Part shown: in pieces, positions 49,930 through 61,195 of the stretch | How positions within the stretch are numbered: the first letter of the stretch is position 1 | Layout: every line of letters starts with the position of its first letter | Assembly (NCBI GenBank): GCA_039621445.1 | Contig: CP154956.1 | Coordinates: 91,607,934 to 91,671,933, forward strand | DNA length: 64,000 bases | DNA from: Euglena gracilis | Taxonomy: Eukaryota; Euglenida; Euglenophyceae; Euglenales | Reading direction: 5' to 3' | Program-made: the position numbers and the translations under genes | Notes under the pieces: model-generated | The model's input: the letters and a program-made list of their open reading frames with translations, nothing else | What the model was told of the DNA's origin: nothing | Databases searched by the model: none

Positions 49930-52360
49930 TTTTCGTGTGACCCCCCTTGGTTTTTTTCAGAATGACGGTTGGTAAATTTTTGGACCCTCCTTGGTTTTTT
50001 TCAGATTTGGGGTTGGTGATTTTGTTGGACCAATCCGGGACCCTCCCCCTGGGGTTTTACAGAATCACTGTTGGCAAATATTTGGACCCCCCAAGGTTTT
50101 TTCAGAATAACGGTTGGGGAGTTTTTGGTCCTGCGCTTTTTCAGAATCAAGGTTGGGAAATTTTTGACCCCTTCTGGTTTTTCCAGATCTGCGGTAGGCA
50201 AGTTTTTGTTGGCACCCCCCTGTGTTTTTTTTTTTAGTATCACGGTTGGGAAATTTTGGTCAGACCCCCTGGGTTTTTTCAGATTTACGGTTGGCAAATT
50301 TTTGGGCACTTATGGTATGTCGGACCCCCCCCTTCCGGTTATGGTACGACGCCCTTTGGACGGTCAGAGACCCGTACGTTGGGATCCATGTTGGCCATTT
50401 GGGTGGTTTTTGTGGTTGTTTGGTTGTTTGATAGGGGTGGGGTCAGGGTTTGGTGACATGGCCCCACCTCACCTTCCACACACACAAGAGAAACCCAAAG
50501 GCGGCAGGGGGCACCCAAAACACAAATGGCATCACCATTGGGATTTGTGCCATGATGCCAAAAATTGCCACATTTTGTCGGGGGCGTTCCCCATGACCCC
50601 CCATGACAGAGGGAGTGCAACAGAATTTATCGACCGTGATTCTGAAAAACCCAGAGGGGGTCCAACAAAAATTTGCCACTGAAAAACCTGGGGGGATCCA
50701 ACAAAATTTGCCAACGGGTGTTCCAACAGAAATGTGTTAAGAAAAAACCTGGGGGGTCACACTTCTGGTTCCAACAGGCTTTTATACTGAAAGAATCCCA
50801 GGGGGGTCCAACAAAGTTTGCCAAACCAAACCCCATGTGCAACTAAAATTGGTGCTCATTAGTTTGTGGCACCACGGACCCCCCTTTGGTGCTATTTTTT
50901 GTGTAGGGTTATTGGGAGGAATGGGGTTTGGGTTTGGAGTTGTGTCTTAGTGAAGTTTCAGCCTTTTTTTGAATTGGGCCAAATTTAGAGGTAAATTGCA
51001 CTGTTTCTCAATGTTCAGAATGGCAAATCCCCTTTCTGGGGGCAGGAGGGTCGGTGGTCTTCATCTTTCTTCACAACGAAGTTCACCAACCGCAATTCTG
51101 AAAAAAACGGGGGGGGGGCAAAAAATTTACCATCTTTTTGCATTCTGCAGAAAAAGAGTTGAAGGAATTTTTGGTCCCCCCCAGGATTTCCAGATTTACT
51201 GTTGAAAAGTTTTTGTCGGACCCCTCTGGGTTTTTTCAAAATTACAGTTGACAATATTTTGCTGGAGCCCAGATTTTTGTTGTTTGTTGGAGCCCAGATT
51301 TACGGTTGCCCAATTTTGGTTGGACCCGCCTGGGTTTTTTCAGAATTGCAGTTGACAATTTTTTTGTTGGTACCCCCCCCCCGTTGGCAAATTTTGAACC
51401 CCTGGGTTTTTTCAGAATTGTGGTTGGTTTTTTTTTCCTTCAGAATTACGGTTGGTAAATTTCAGTTGCACCCCTGGGTTTTCCCAGTTGTTTGTTGTTT
51501 GTCTCTGGTTTTTTTTTTCACAATCACGTAAATTTTTTTTGTTGGAGTTGGATTGCCGTCCTGGGTTGGCAAGCGTTGGACCCCCCCTGGTGTTTTTTTC
51601 AGAATAGCTATTGGCAAATTTTTGTTGCAACCCCATTGGTTTTTTCACAATGTGGTTGATTGATAAATTTTTGTTGGACCCCTACTGGGTTTTTCAGAAT
51701 CAGAGTTGATTTTTTTCAGAATTACGGTAAATTTTTGCTGCATCCCCTGGGATTTCCTAGATTTTCGACCAGCAAATTTTTCGACTCCTGGGATTTTTTC
51801 AGAATTTGAAAAATTTTGTTGGACCCCCCCCCAGGGTTTTTTCAGAATTACCCTGGCAAAATTGTGTTACCCCCTGGGTTTTTTTGCACAAATGCGGTTG
51901 CAAAAACTTTGTTGGACCCCCCAACAGTTGGCATCGCCCCCGGGTTTTCTTCAGCATTTCCCTGGGTTTTTTTTTCAGACAGACGGTTGGCCAGTTTTCG
52001 TTGGGAATCATGGCAGGCCAATTTTCGTTAGGCCCCCCCATGTTCTTTCAGATTTCTGGTTGTAAAATTTTTGTTTGAATCCCCCTGGATTTTTTCAGAT
52101 TTACGGTTGGCAATTTTTTCGGCACCTGAGTTTTTTAGAATTACCCTCGGCTTCAAAGTGTCCCCCCCCCAAAGTGGCCAAAAGCTTTGGCAAATTTTGG
52201 TTCCCCCCCAAAGTGGCCATTTTTCTTCTGTGCATTTGGCGCCGAAGGCCAAAATTTGCCCCCCCCCCCCCCAGAGTGCCATTTCAGGGTCCCACGGTGC
52301 CTGGAGGGGCCACTTTGAGAGGGGGTGAGGGTACGGTTGACATGTTTTTGTTGGTTCCCC
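49930..52360. repeat. Satellite-like array, ~45-bp CAGAATTACGGTTGG unit
   Basis: Dozens of irregular units TTTTTTCAGAATTACGGTTG, GCAAATTTTTG and TTGGACCCCCTGGG. Orientation flips at about 50630-50840 and 51080-51110 (TTCTGAAAAACCC). A non-repeat insertion lies at 50310-50620. The array is interrupted at 52144 by a MITE. No gene. Confidence 0.85.
52144..52331. mobile_element. TA-type MITE inserted in a satellite unit
   Basis: 188 bp between TA dinucleotides (52142-52143, 52332-52333). Left CCCTCGGCTTCAAAGTG, right GGGGGTGAGGG. Joining the flanks and keeping one TA recreates AGAATTACGGTTG, the array consensus. Confidence 0.88.
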
Positions 52361-52364
52361 AGTG

Positions 52365-53061
52365 TTTTCAGGATTACAGTTGGTTTTCAAGTTTTTAAGA
52401 AGGGTGGCGTTGGTGCTTTCATTTTGATGCTTGGGTTTGCACTTATTTTGGTTCCGCTGGTTCAGTTGAGCAATTTTGAATGCTAGACATGCAGCGATTG
52501 TGTCCACCAGTGTTTATTGCGTTTCATTGTTGTTTTAACTTGCTTTAACTTGCTTTAACATTTTTGTTTTGATTCTCAATGTGCCAAAAAGAGAAACAGC
52601 AGTAAAACAACATAAACAACGGCAAAAAAAATTAGGATCAAACAATTTTCTCGTTGGGATTGATCATTTTTTATTTTTCATGTGCATTTTTGCATGCGAA
52701 AAACCTGCCGAGGTTTTTTTTCAGAATCAACTGTTAAAAAAATAAGACATCGGAAATGTCAGGCTTTAAGAATCACCCCAATTCCAATTCTTTTTAAGTA
52801 CCTTTCACTGAAGTTTCCACCTTTCACAAATACTTTCAATGAATTCGTCCACCTCAAAACCCACACCTGCCCCACACTAATGCCAACGTCAGAACCACCC
52901 CAGAAAGAAAAGGCCAAACAAAACCTTTGAATCCCCACGCCCTCCGCACATTGCTAGATTGCAAAAGTGCTAGATTTTAATCAAAAACCGCCCGTTTTGG
53001 ATCTTCCTCTTTTTAAATTCAACGGCTTCCGCAGCAAAAAGTTAAGCTTAAAGCTTAAACA
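52365..53061. other. No gene seen
   Basis: A/T-rich DNA with AACTTGCTTTAACTTGCTTT iteration at 52535-52560. Nothing assignable. Confidence 0.3.
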
Positions 53062-53538
53062 ATGAAACGGGCTTTTAACTCGCCGGCAGGAGGGGCCTCA
53101 ATTGGCCGGAAACAGGACACACCAAAGACGAGACAAAAAGCGCCAAGTGTGGAAGCCAAGTTTTGGGGTGGAAGGCTGCAGGCCAAGCTCTTCACACATG
53201 CCTATGCAGCAGCCCTCACCCCTCTCGGCCTTCCTCTGGGAGATTTCGGAAAGTCCCTTGAAAAAGCTGCAAAAAAAATAGCGGGCGGGCGGCCTGCCCG
53301 AGGGGGAGCTGCGCATCCAGTGGGGCCGTCCCACGGCTCGGCTTTATCAGGCCATTTGAGGAAAAAAATACTCCTTTTTTTTGAGAACGGTCGACAACCA
53401 AACCAAACCGCCCACTTCGGCAGGGTGGGAAAAATAGAGATCCCCAGGGTATCACTCTGTTGTATAAAAAATGAAGACGTGGGCCTGAAGGCATTTGGGT
53501 GGGTTTCGAGTCGTTTCCCTTCATATTTCAATGAATAA
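53062..53538 (+). CDS. Hypothetical, possibly frameshifted coding region
   Basis: From ATG 53062 the frame is open for 158 codons (MKRAFNSPAGGASIGRKQDT ... LGDFGKSLEKAAKKIAGG). From about 53280 to 53355 another plus-strand frame reads LPEGELRIQWGRPTARLYQA, which looks more protein-like, so a frameshift may lie near 53285. The family is not recognised. Confidence 0.3.
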   Translation: MKRAFNSPAGGASIGRKQDTPKTRQKAPSVEAKFWGGRLQAKLFTHAYAAALTPLGLPLGDFGKSLEKAAKKIAGGRPARGGAAHPVGPSHGSALSGHLRKKILLFFENGRQPNQTAHFGRVGKIEIPRVSLCCIKNEDVGLKAFGWVSSRFPSYFNE

Positions 53539-53596
53539 AATTTGGAGGGGCATGTGTCCCTGTTCCTTGGGCCCACGTGGGCTGCCCTAGTGGTAC

Positions 53597-53862
53597 TCAC
53601 ATTTGGGGTCCCAGAGCACCCATCCAGATTCTTTCAAAATTTTGAATGTATATGGCATCCGCATGTCCTCCCCCTCTCGGTCGGCGATTTCGTGTGCGGT
53701 TTTTGGGTTCTTCCAAATTCCTTGATAAACGGCACCTCCACCATCTGCAAAAACTCCTTTCCGGTCTCCCTATAAGGCAACACCTCAAAGCACTTTGTTG
53801 ACGGTAAGATTGTAACAGCTAAAACTTCGGAATTGTTCACCACCGGTTTCTTGGGCGGCATA
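53597..53862 (-). CDS. Hypothetical minus-strand exon with strong donor
   Basis: Minus strand from an ATG at about 53862: MPPKKPVVNNSEVLAVTIL, CFEVLPYRETGKEFLQMVE, then in a neighbouring frame DAIYIQNFERIWMGALGPQ up to the donor CCAAAT|GTGAGT (53597-53592 region). The change of frame near 53655 means decay or a missed small intron. No family is recognised. Confidence 0.4.
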
Positions 53863-53934
53863 TGTGCACAAATCTTTGGGCCACGATCCGAACTTTTTGG
53901 AGGAGGCTGAAAATGTGGGCCCTGGTTGGTTGGT

Positions 53935-54335
53935 GTTTTAGGTGCCGCCCGGGTAGGGTCATTGGGGTTTGGGGGGGCGCCTGAATCCACGGGCGAGCAG
54001 CATCAAAAAAATTACATCACCACCAAAATTTTCTATTCCACCATCAAAATTTTCCACACCACCGTACACCACCACAGAACGGGGGCGTAATTGGGCTCAA
54101 AGATGCCCCACACAAAGGAAAAATATGTGATGTGCATTCCTAAATTTCCCAGTCGTGCTCCGCACTGCGAGATGGAAAGGTCCTCACCATCGTCTTGTGC
54201 TTCGCCGTCTTGGTCCCTTCCTCCCCCTTCGTGTGTCGTGGGACCTCGAATACCCTGTGATGTTTGAATTTGGGGACAACCCACTTTTTAGCGGGAGATG
54301 GGGTTCGCATTTGGAAGGCCGCAATTGATGGCGAT
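53935..54335. repeat. Dispersed repeat shared with the DIRS-like 3' flank, copy 2
   Basis: GGTGCCGCCCGGG, GAATCCACGGGCGAGCAG, TGTGCATTCCTAAA and TAGCGGGAGATGGGG in the same order as 45565-45880, with a 100-bp insertion of other sequence. Confidence 0.6.
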
Positions 54336-54339
54336 GCAG

Positions 54340-55540
54340 AATGAAGACCAATCCACTGGTTTGTGGATGGACATTTTTTTCTTCAACTCAGACCGACGCC
54401 GGATCAAAAGCCATACTATACCCATACTATACTGAAGAAAGGAGGGCCCAACACTAATCACACCTTCAGCTGAAAAGCCACCTTATCATATGCTGTGTTG
54501 TTTTGAATGTTTGGGAACTGGTACGTTCAGAATGTCACTGTGCACCATAAATGCAACACCATTTTAGCCTTTGGTCTGCAGGTGTGTCATCACCATGTTT
54601 TTTTTCATCAACATTGTTCCATCAAATTATGTGAACTTCTTCCTGTGTACCATCATTCATCTCATTCCAAGATCTCACATCACATTTGGAACACGAAGTG
54701 ACTATTCACTTTTTGATGTTGTTGGAATCCGGGGTGAAAGAAGTTGAAGAAAGAAGCTGAAGAAATGAAAGCGAAATGCTGAGATTCCTTGCAACGGCGA
54801 AATATTATGGAGGTGAAGTCGCTTGCAACTGCAACTGCAACTGTTGCATTTATGTGTGACCAGAGCCTGTTTGTTTTGGTTCCACTGTTCGTGTTCTGCA
54901 AATTTGGAAAGACGGGTGAAATTCCACGTGAGCGGTCTTTGCATGACGTTTGTGAAAGTTTCACAAATTTGAAATGCACAGCCCGTTGGGCCCTAACCCT
55001 AACCCTAACCCTGCCCTTTGCTTTATCTGATTATCCAAACCGTTTTTAAACAGTAAAAAAATGTTTCGAACCAGTTTTTTTTGTTGGATCAGAATGTTTT
55101 TTTCTTTCTGTATTTCAAAAAAGCTGGAACACTTTTTCTCAGTTGCCCCCCTCATCCTTTCTTTTTGGTGTTTTTTTTTCAAAGATAACAGCAACACCAA
55201 AAACGATGTTGAGGTTTTGGGTGACAAACTTCTTGAACAAAGGGAAGGAAAGTGTACCTAACACCATCCCGTGAGATTTTGTTCACATTGTGGAGAGAAA
55301 CGCACCTGGCGCAAGTGGAAAAAACACCAAAAAGTGACCCAAAATTTCTGGTAGAGTACTAAAACACCAAGGCAGCTAGAAAATGCTTACCGTAGCGCGT
55401 GGAGCCATAGGAGCCATAGGACACCACTTGGAAAACTGGTACGGCACTTTTGCATCCCAACCGGATGACTTGAGAAACTTCAAAAACTTGAACAACCAAG
55501 GAGCACTTGGAAACTCCACATGTATTTGCATATCAGCACG
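54340..55540. other. No gene seen
   Basis: Unassigned apart from the telomere-like tract at 54991 and a GCAACTGCAACTGCAACT iteration at 54823-54842. Confidence 0.3.
54991..55012. repeat. Interstitial telomere-like tract (CCCTAA)3
   Basis: CCCTAACCCTAACCCTAACC followed by CT. Short and internal, so it is not a chromosome end. Confidence 0.8.
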
Positions 55541-55547
55541 TAACAAA

Positions 55548-55800
55548 CATGGCCTGTGGGCTGCATAAAACATGTTGCGAAGGCTTACAAAAAAACAACC
55601 AACACCGGAAAACTAAAATGGACACCTTGCCCACTGGCGGTGAGACGAGAGACATGAAGGCATCATTTGAGAGGCTTAGGAGCTCCTACCGAGGCATGTG
55701 GGCTGCATAAATCATGCTACGAAGGATTGTAAAAAACAACCATCACCAGAAACAAAGAATAGGCACCTTGCCCAGTGATGGTAAGATGAGAGACACAGGC
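55548..55800. repeat. ~105-bp tandem duplication
   Basis: TGTGGGCTGCATAAAACATG...CACCTTGCCCACTGGCGGTG (55553-) recurs as TGTGGGCTGCATAAATCATG...CACCTTGCCCAGTGATGGTA (55698-). Confidence 0.75.
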
Positions 55801-55857
55801 CCCGTGCCGGTCCCACCCTTGCGCTTGTGGCGCAAGGGTGAGGGACGGCACGGGGCC
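55798..55857. other. Long near-perfect hairpin
   Basis: GGCCCCGTGCCGG... pairs with ...CGGCACGGGGCC, and CACCCTTGCGC with GCGCAAGGGTG, across a TTGTG loop: about 27 bp per arm with one bulge. Could be a structured RNA or a transposon end. Confidence 0.75.
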
Positions 55858-55869
55858 CATGCTTCTGCC

Positions 55870-58160
55870 GTCCCACCTTGACGCTTAACCCTCTTTTCCT
55901 CCCCATTCCTGAAACATTTTTTTTTGTGTATCTTCCCATCATTAGCGGAGTTTAGAGGCTTGTCAAGTGTTGAGCATCACGCGTTAGACCAATCTTCAGA
56001 AATAGTTCATAAAGGTTGCTGGAAATAAAACTGCAAGTCCCAGTGATAATCTGGGTGAAGGCTGACTGGGGTTTGTTAATTCGAGCGGACTCTAAACAGC
56101 AAGTCAGCCTTTACATTCATAAAAAAAGAAAAAAACTGTTTTCATCGATAAAATTGAAATGCATTGACAAATTTTTGAAATTCAACCTTCGGGCTCTTGT
56201 CGTTATTTCTTACTTTTTTTTTTGGGTTACATCCCGGCATCAAACAAGTAAACTTTGAGGGAAAAGTTGGGTGTGAATCTTTTCAGGTGTGTTGAAATGT
56301 TCTGTTTTGGAATGGGAAATGTCTCCTTCGGAGAGGCTGATACCAGTTCTGTACGGAAGATCGGCCCATCAAATACTGTAAGTTTGTCTCGGCTTGTTTG
56401 TTTGTTGTTCTATTATTTGGGCTGACATTTGGTACACGGGCGGCTGCGAACGACGGCATGGCCAAGGTCCATCGGTTTGAGAGTATTTCTCCTTTGCCAA
56501 CCTTTTCTGCAATTAAAATAAAGGCACAATTGAATGGACTGTTTGTTTTGCTGGTTGAAATAGAGGAATGGAAGAAATAATGGTTTTGCACTTTGACCTC
56601 ATTCTGTGTTGACATTTGACATTTTGCTCTTTTGCGGTGTTTGTAAACACCCGAGAAACTTTTGTTGTCATATGCTTTTGAATGCAGCTTTTGCAGCTTT
56701 TCGTTTGTGTCATGCGGGTATGTCATCGCACTGGTTTTTCCAAAATACGTGTTCTTTTGAATCTGGCAAAACCTTTCCTCTTAAATTATCCACTATATTC
56801 ATGTTCCTCCAACGTCTTTTCATTGAAAGTTGTAGTGAATAGTGCTGCTTGATTTCTCGCGTTGGGGATTTGACAGAGAGTTGAAAAACACAGAAGAATC
56901 CAAGTTGTAAGGAGGTGATTTTGGAAGAAGAAAGAAAGAAGAAAGAGCAACGATGCACATCATTCGAAAGTGTTGCATTTTTTTGTAACATAGCCCGGAT
57001 TTGCGTCAGTTGCCTTGCTTTCACTTTACCACTTTGGGTTGTGATACACAAATGAAATTCATTGAGAACCTTAGTCACGTCTTTTTTGGAAAATTACTGC
57101 AAAATTGATTTTGACACGAGTTGCAGGTTACAGTTTACACACAGAGCCCTTTTGTTTGTTTTGTTTATACAAACATTCAATATTGCACAATCTTGTTCAT
57201 TGTTCTTTTCGCAGTTTTTTTTTGAGAAAACGTTTCTCTCTTGGCAAAAGTGTTCTTTTGTTTTCTCCCACCAAATGGGAATTTTAGATAGGATGGAAAA
57301 AATTGGCCCCAAAAAGGGTATGGTTCGGTTGCACGTTTGGGGAGAAACGTTCTCCTCCTTAATGGTCAGTCATCCCACCACAAAAAAATTGTTCCTCACA
57401 CGTGTTGATTTTCCTCAATGGTGTAGATTTCCAACACGAGGTGTCTCGGGCCTGGAGGTTGAAAGTTCGAAATCCTGCTGGCAAGAATGTTTTGGCCATT
57501 GCTTGTGGACACTTGAAGTTGTGGTGGGGAGTTGTTATAAAATTCCTTATGGTCTGCCCAACCTGGCACATCTTGTGAGCCTCGGGCGTGTGTTGATATC
57601 GTTTATTGGAAGTGGCGGATACACGAGGAGGCTTGGAGACTTGGGATCATGAAGTTATGTTGTGGAATTTAGCGAAAATGGCGGATCTTGAAGCCCACGC
57701 CCAGAAAGTACTCCCCGCAACGGGTACACCAAAGAAAGATGAGCAAAAACAGGTTGTGGGCATGTGAAGGAGCCGCACGTCAAAGAGAAATTGTTGGGGT
57801 GGCCCCAAGAACGTGTTGCGGATACCTGGATACCCCGCACAATGAAAATGAAGGTGTGATAAGAGGCACGATAATCCCTGCCCCTCCACCTACACATGTG
57901 GAACGTGGCGCCTGACTACCCATCTGCTTCTACTTTTAGTAAACGGGTTGTTTTTTTTGCTTTTGTTCGTGTTGACGCAATTTTTCGCCCGAAATTTTCG
58001 TTTTTTAGCAAACACACAACATCTGATTTTTAAGAGCGTTAGGTTGCTTGGTGTAAAGTCAACGCTCACCTCGCCTCGCCGAAAAGAAGGTAGGGTAGAT
58101 CCAAGTATTCAAGTATTCATTTGAGCATATAAACTTTTCATACTCTTGTAGCTGTTCCTA
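55870..58160. other. No gene seen; repeat fragment at 56300-56480
   Basis: GAATGGGAAATGTC, CTGTACGGAAGATCGG and ACACGGGCGGCTGCGA resemble parts of 45700-45870. The remaining sequence has only undistinguished small frames. Confidence 0.35.
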
Positions 58161-58165
58161 CTCTA

Positions 58166-58203
58166 GTTGACTTACCGCATTTGTCTTTATGCTTTTGCAG
58201 ATC
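58166..58203. repeat. 38-bp direct repeat, left copy (possible TSD, splice-acceptor-like)
   Basis: Begins GTTGACTTACCGCATTTGTC and ends GCTTTTGCAGATC. Differs from 60277-60314 at one base. Confidence 0.85.
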
Positions 58204-60276
58204 ACGCGATTCCTAATCGCCTCATCTGCCACTAACCTAGCCTTGACTACCCACGCAGCGAAAGCAGTCGCACTGGGATACAACTTAATCTGGCCAAGTG
58301 TTTCCTGTGGGGACCAGCAGCAGCCAGCCTGACCGAGAACTTCTGAAAACGGTGCCCTGGGCCGAGGGGTCCGGAATCGCGGTCCTGGGCTGCCCAGTCG
58401 ACTTCCCCAGCTCTGCAGACCACACTGTCGCCACCTGGGCGGAAGCAACTGAAAAGATCGAACAAGCTGCTGACCTCGTTACTTCGGTCGCCGATCCCCA
58501 TTTGGCCCACCATCTCCTCCGCTACTGTCTGGACGGCTGTCGCGTGAACCACCTCCTGCGTGCCTCAGATTCGTACCAAGCGCAAAGCGAAGTCTCACGC
58601 TGCGGTGAGACCATCTTCAGCGCCTTCGAAGATATCCTGGGACAGGCCCTGAACGCGGATCATCGGCTACAAGCAGCGTTACCGCTCTCAGTGGGCGGCT
58701 GCGGCCTCCGAATTCCGGCGTCCCACCAAGGCGCCGCCCGCACTGCAGCCTTATGTCAGTTCTACACACACGGCCACAAGAAGGTGGCATGCCCTGACTA
58801 CGCTGCCGCCCCAGACGACCGCACTTGCCAGCAAGCCGCCCATGACTTATGTTCCACGCTAGGAAACCGTCACCCGGAAAGCAGTCGCCTAGCAAACTCC
58901 GCCGCCTTCGCTTGCACCTCAGGAAACGATACCTCCCAACGATGGTGGCAAAAGGAGTCTGCCAAAACCACTGTGGGTGCCTTGGTGGACAGGTCAGCCC
59001 CACGTGACCAAGCACGGCTCCTGGAGCAAGTCAACGGCATCGGGCACGGGTGGATGGCAGTACCTCCCCACGAAGCGCTGCACACTGTCATCGACCCGGC
59101 GGACTACCGACTGGGACTGAAATGGTGGCTGGGCTTGCCACTAGCGGACTCTCCAACCATCTGTGCTGGTTGTCAGGCCACCGTGGATGTCCATGGCGAC
59201 CACGATCTGTGCTGCATTCACAATAACTTTGCGAACCGCCACAACGCCGTTCAAGACGCACTTTTCAACATCTTGTCAACGAACGGTCAAAGCGTGCAGC
59301 GCGAGGTCCCGGTGCCGAACCAACCCGACAGCTCGCTGCGGCCGGCTGACCTGCTTCTGGCTACCTGGCAGGATGGGAAGCCCACGGCAGTGGACATAAC
59401 CGTCGCCCATGGCTGGCAAGCTGCCGAAAGGCTGGCAACTCGGGAACGGTGGAGTACGTTCCTTAAAAGGAAGGAGGTCGCCAAGCATACTAAGTACGAC
59501 ACTCCCTGCCAAAACGGGGGATGGTCCTTTGCCACCCTGGCCATGGGCACGTGGGGTGGCCTTGGACCCGAAAGTGCAAAGCTGCTAACCCGAATTATCA
59601 AACGCACCACCTCATGGGATCGCGGAGACATCGGTGCCACGCGCCAGGCCGAGAGCTACCAGCTTATGGCGCTTTCACTCTTCCGGCAGCTTGCGCAAAT
59701 GCTGCGCCCGAAACACATCCTACGCTGAAAGCGCTTGTCCGCCCTCTTCAACACCTAGACTGAGCACGACGTCCGCCGTCTCGTCGCGAGCTCCAAGGCA
59801 GCGGCAGCCAAATCAAGTCCCAGCATGCACCACGGCGGCTCATCCCCGCATCACCGCCAAAGGCCAATCACCACCAGGACGCCACCACGAACCTTGACGC
59901 TTCTCTCCCCAACCTCCAGGCCGCGCAGCCTCCCCCTCCCCAGCATCCATCGGCCGCTAAGGCCCCTGCGTCCCCGCTTACCCTTCCCTGACTATCAAAC
60001 CCCTTCTGACTATCCATGGGGTTTCCCCATATGTACATAGCTTCCCCCTCCCTGAACACTCAAATCCAGTAGGCAGTGCCACTGGTCGGTGGATTCGGTT
60101 TGCCACTAACCAAAATAACCAATATACTTTCCACAGTGTTTCACAAAAAAGTGTAGACGCTCAAGCCGCCCACTCCGCTTCTACTTCTACCCACACGGGC
60201 ACTGATGCTTCATCGTGCCCCACTCACCTGACCCATCTCTCTACTATGAACGATGACACATCCCCTAGTGGGGCTT
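58204..60276 (+). mobile_element. 5'-truncated non-LTR retrotransposon
   Basis: About 2.07 kb bounded by the 38-bp direct repeats. It starts inside the reverse transcriptase (IQLNLAKCFLWGPAA at about 58276-58320, in a frame different from the main ORF), carries the C-terminal zinc-finger/endonuclease-like part, and has a 550-bp 3' untranslated region without a poly-A tail. The truncation and flanking duplication are typical of target-primed reverse transcription. Confidence 0.75.
58298..59728 (+). CDS. Non-LTR retrotransposon ORF, C-terminal part (RT thumb, CCHC finger, nuclease-like domain)
   Basis: 476 codons. GIAVLGCPVDFPSSADH (27-43) and LAHHLLRYCLDGCRVNHLLR (69-88) are typical of the end of RT/thumb in these elements. 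A CCHC finger follows: C289, C292, H299/H302, C305. Then RHN (314-316), Glu336, RPAD (348-351) and GKPTAVDITV (360-369), a PD-(D/E)xK-like order seen in restriction-like endonuclease domains of site-specific non-LTR elements. The first ATG is not the native start, because a frameshift separates it from the upstream RT piece. The endonuclease call is by pattern only. Confidence 0.75.
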   Translation: MFPVGTSSSQPDRELLKTVPWAEGSGIAVLGCPVDFPSSADHTVATWAEATEKIEQAADLVTSVADPHLAHHLLRYCLDGCRVNHLLRASDSYQAQSEVSRCGETIFSAFEDILGQALNADHRLQAALPLSVGGCGLRIPASHQGAARTAALCQFYTHGHKKVACPDYAAAPDDRTCQQAAHDLCSTLGNRHPESSRLANSAAFACTSGNDTSQRWWQKESAKTTVGALVDRSAPRDQARLLEQVNGIGHGWMAVPPHEALHTVIDPADYRLGLKWWLGLPLADSPTICAGCQATVDVHGDHDLCCIHNNFANRHNAVQDALFNILSTNGQSVQREVPVPNQPDSSLRPADLLLATWQDGKPTAVDITVAHGWQAAERLATRERWSTFLKRKEVAKHTKYDTPCQNGGWSFATLAMGTWGGLGPESAKLLTRIIKRTTSWDRGDIGATRQAESYQLMALSLFRQLAQMLRPKHILR

Positions 60277-60314
60277 GTTGACTTACCGCATTTGTCTTCA
60301 TGCTTTTGCAGATC
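60277..60314. repeat. 38-bp direct repeat, right copy
   Basis: Same sequence as 58166-58203 with one T/C difference. Its 3' end TTTTGCAG looks like a splice acceptor. Confidence 0.85.
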
Positions 60315-60480
60315 TGTTTTAAACTAGTTTTAAACAGTTTCCAACCATTCAGATCACAGAAGGAAGCCCGATTCCTAACTCCTGTCTCCACCCTTATTAT
60401 GCATACCCTTTTTCAGCACATGCATTTGGCATTACTTCGTGAAACATCAGCTGTGTGACGGGCGCACTCGTGCTACTTAA

Positions 60481-60925
60481 CTGATCAACAACTTGACCAC
60501 TGAAGTCCATGGCGACAACCTTGGCTTCAGCGTGAAGAACGTGTGTGTCAAGGATATTCGCCGTGGTTATGTGGCCCGGAACACCAAGAACGATCCCGCC
60601 AGGAGACTGCTGACTTCACTGCCCAGGTAAGCCTCTCTTCAATGTTTTTCTGTCTGGCTTCATTGTTTTTTATCTGGCTTCAAGAATGTTTCTGGTTGGT
60701 GCCATTCTGTGCCAGAGATGGACAAATCTTTTCGTTCCTTTTCACATTCACGTTTCTTCAGGTCATCATACAGAAATCTGAACAACATTGATGAGATTGG
60801 CCTCCGTGCTGGACTGCCACGTTGCCTGCAAGTTCACCACCATCCTGACGAAGATTGACATGGGCCATGCGTGGAGAAGAACAAGGACTCAGGATTTGCC
60901 GAGCGAGTACCCAGTGTTTTTTTGC
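60481..60925 (+). pseudogene. Elongation factor 1-alpha pseudogene fragment with intron
   Basis: Exon 1 (to 60626) reads [36 protein letters not shown] and, after a one-base frameshift near 60600, ETADFTAQ: domain 2/3 of EF-1alpha, the GTPase that brings aminoacyl-tRNA to the ribosome. A GT-AG intron (60627-60761, 135 bp, phase 0) follows. Exon 2 begins VII and after decay reads SVLDCHVACKFTTILTKIDM, then EKNKDSGFAERVPS in another frame. Stops and at least two frameshifts show it is dead. The retained intron indicates a genomic rather than retrocopied origin. Confidence 0.8.
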
Positions 60926-60929
60926 CCTC

Positions 60930-61195
60930 CCGTTTCAGTCCCCCCCCAAAGCAAGTTTTTTCCCCCCCAATTTTGCCTGAATGCAGGGGGGGGGGAGTAT
61001 TCAGCTTGCATAATTTGCATCTTTTTGGAAAATCAGGTCTCGTTTTTCCCATTCCCCCCCTCCAAAGAGTCCCCCCCCGACAAGAGTTCCTGTTTTTTAG
61101 TCCCCCCGAATATCTCCTTCTGCCCCCCCCCCGAATATCTCCCGCCCCCCCCCCCCCCAGCTGTGGACCCTGTCAAACCCTGGGAGTGATGAAGT
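60930..61195. repeat. C/G-run bounded sequence
   Basis: Several C-runs with TCCCCCCCGAATATCTCC duplicated (61100, 61128). Possibly an insertion in the EF-1alpha remnant, but the ends are not resolved. Confidence 0.35.

Noticed and set aside
54991-55012. Chromosome end from (CCCTAA)n
   Set aside because: Only three and a half units, with ordinary sequence on both sides; interstitial tract or chance.
57062-57652. 196-codon plus-strand ORF
   Set aside because: Phe/Cys/Trp-rich low-information text with no domain, biased by T-rich DNA; likely a chance ORF.
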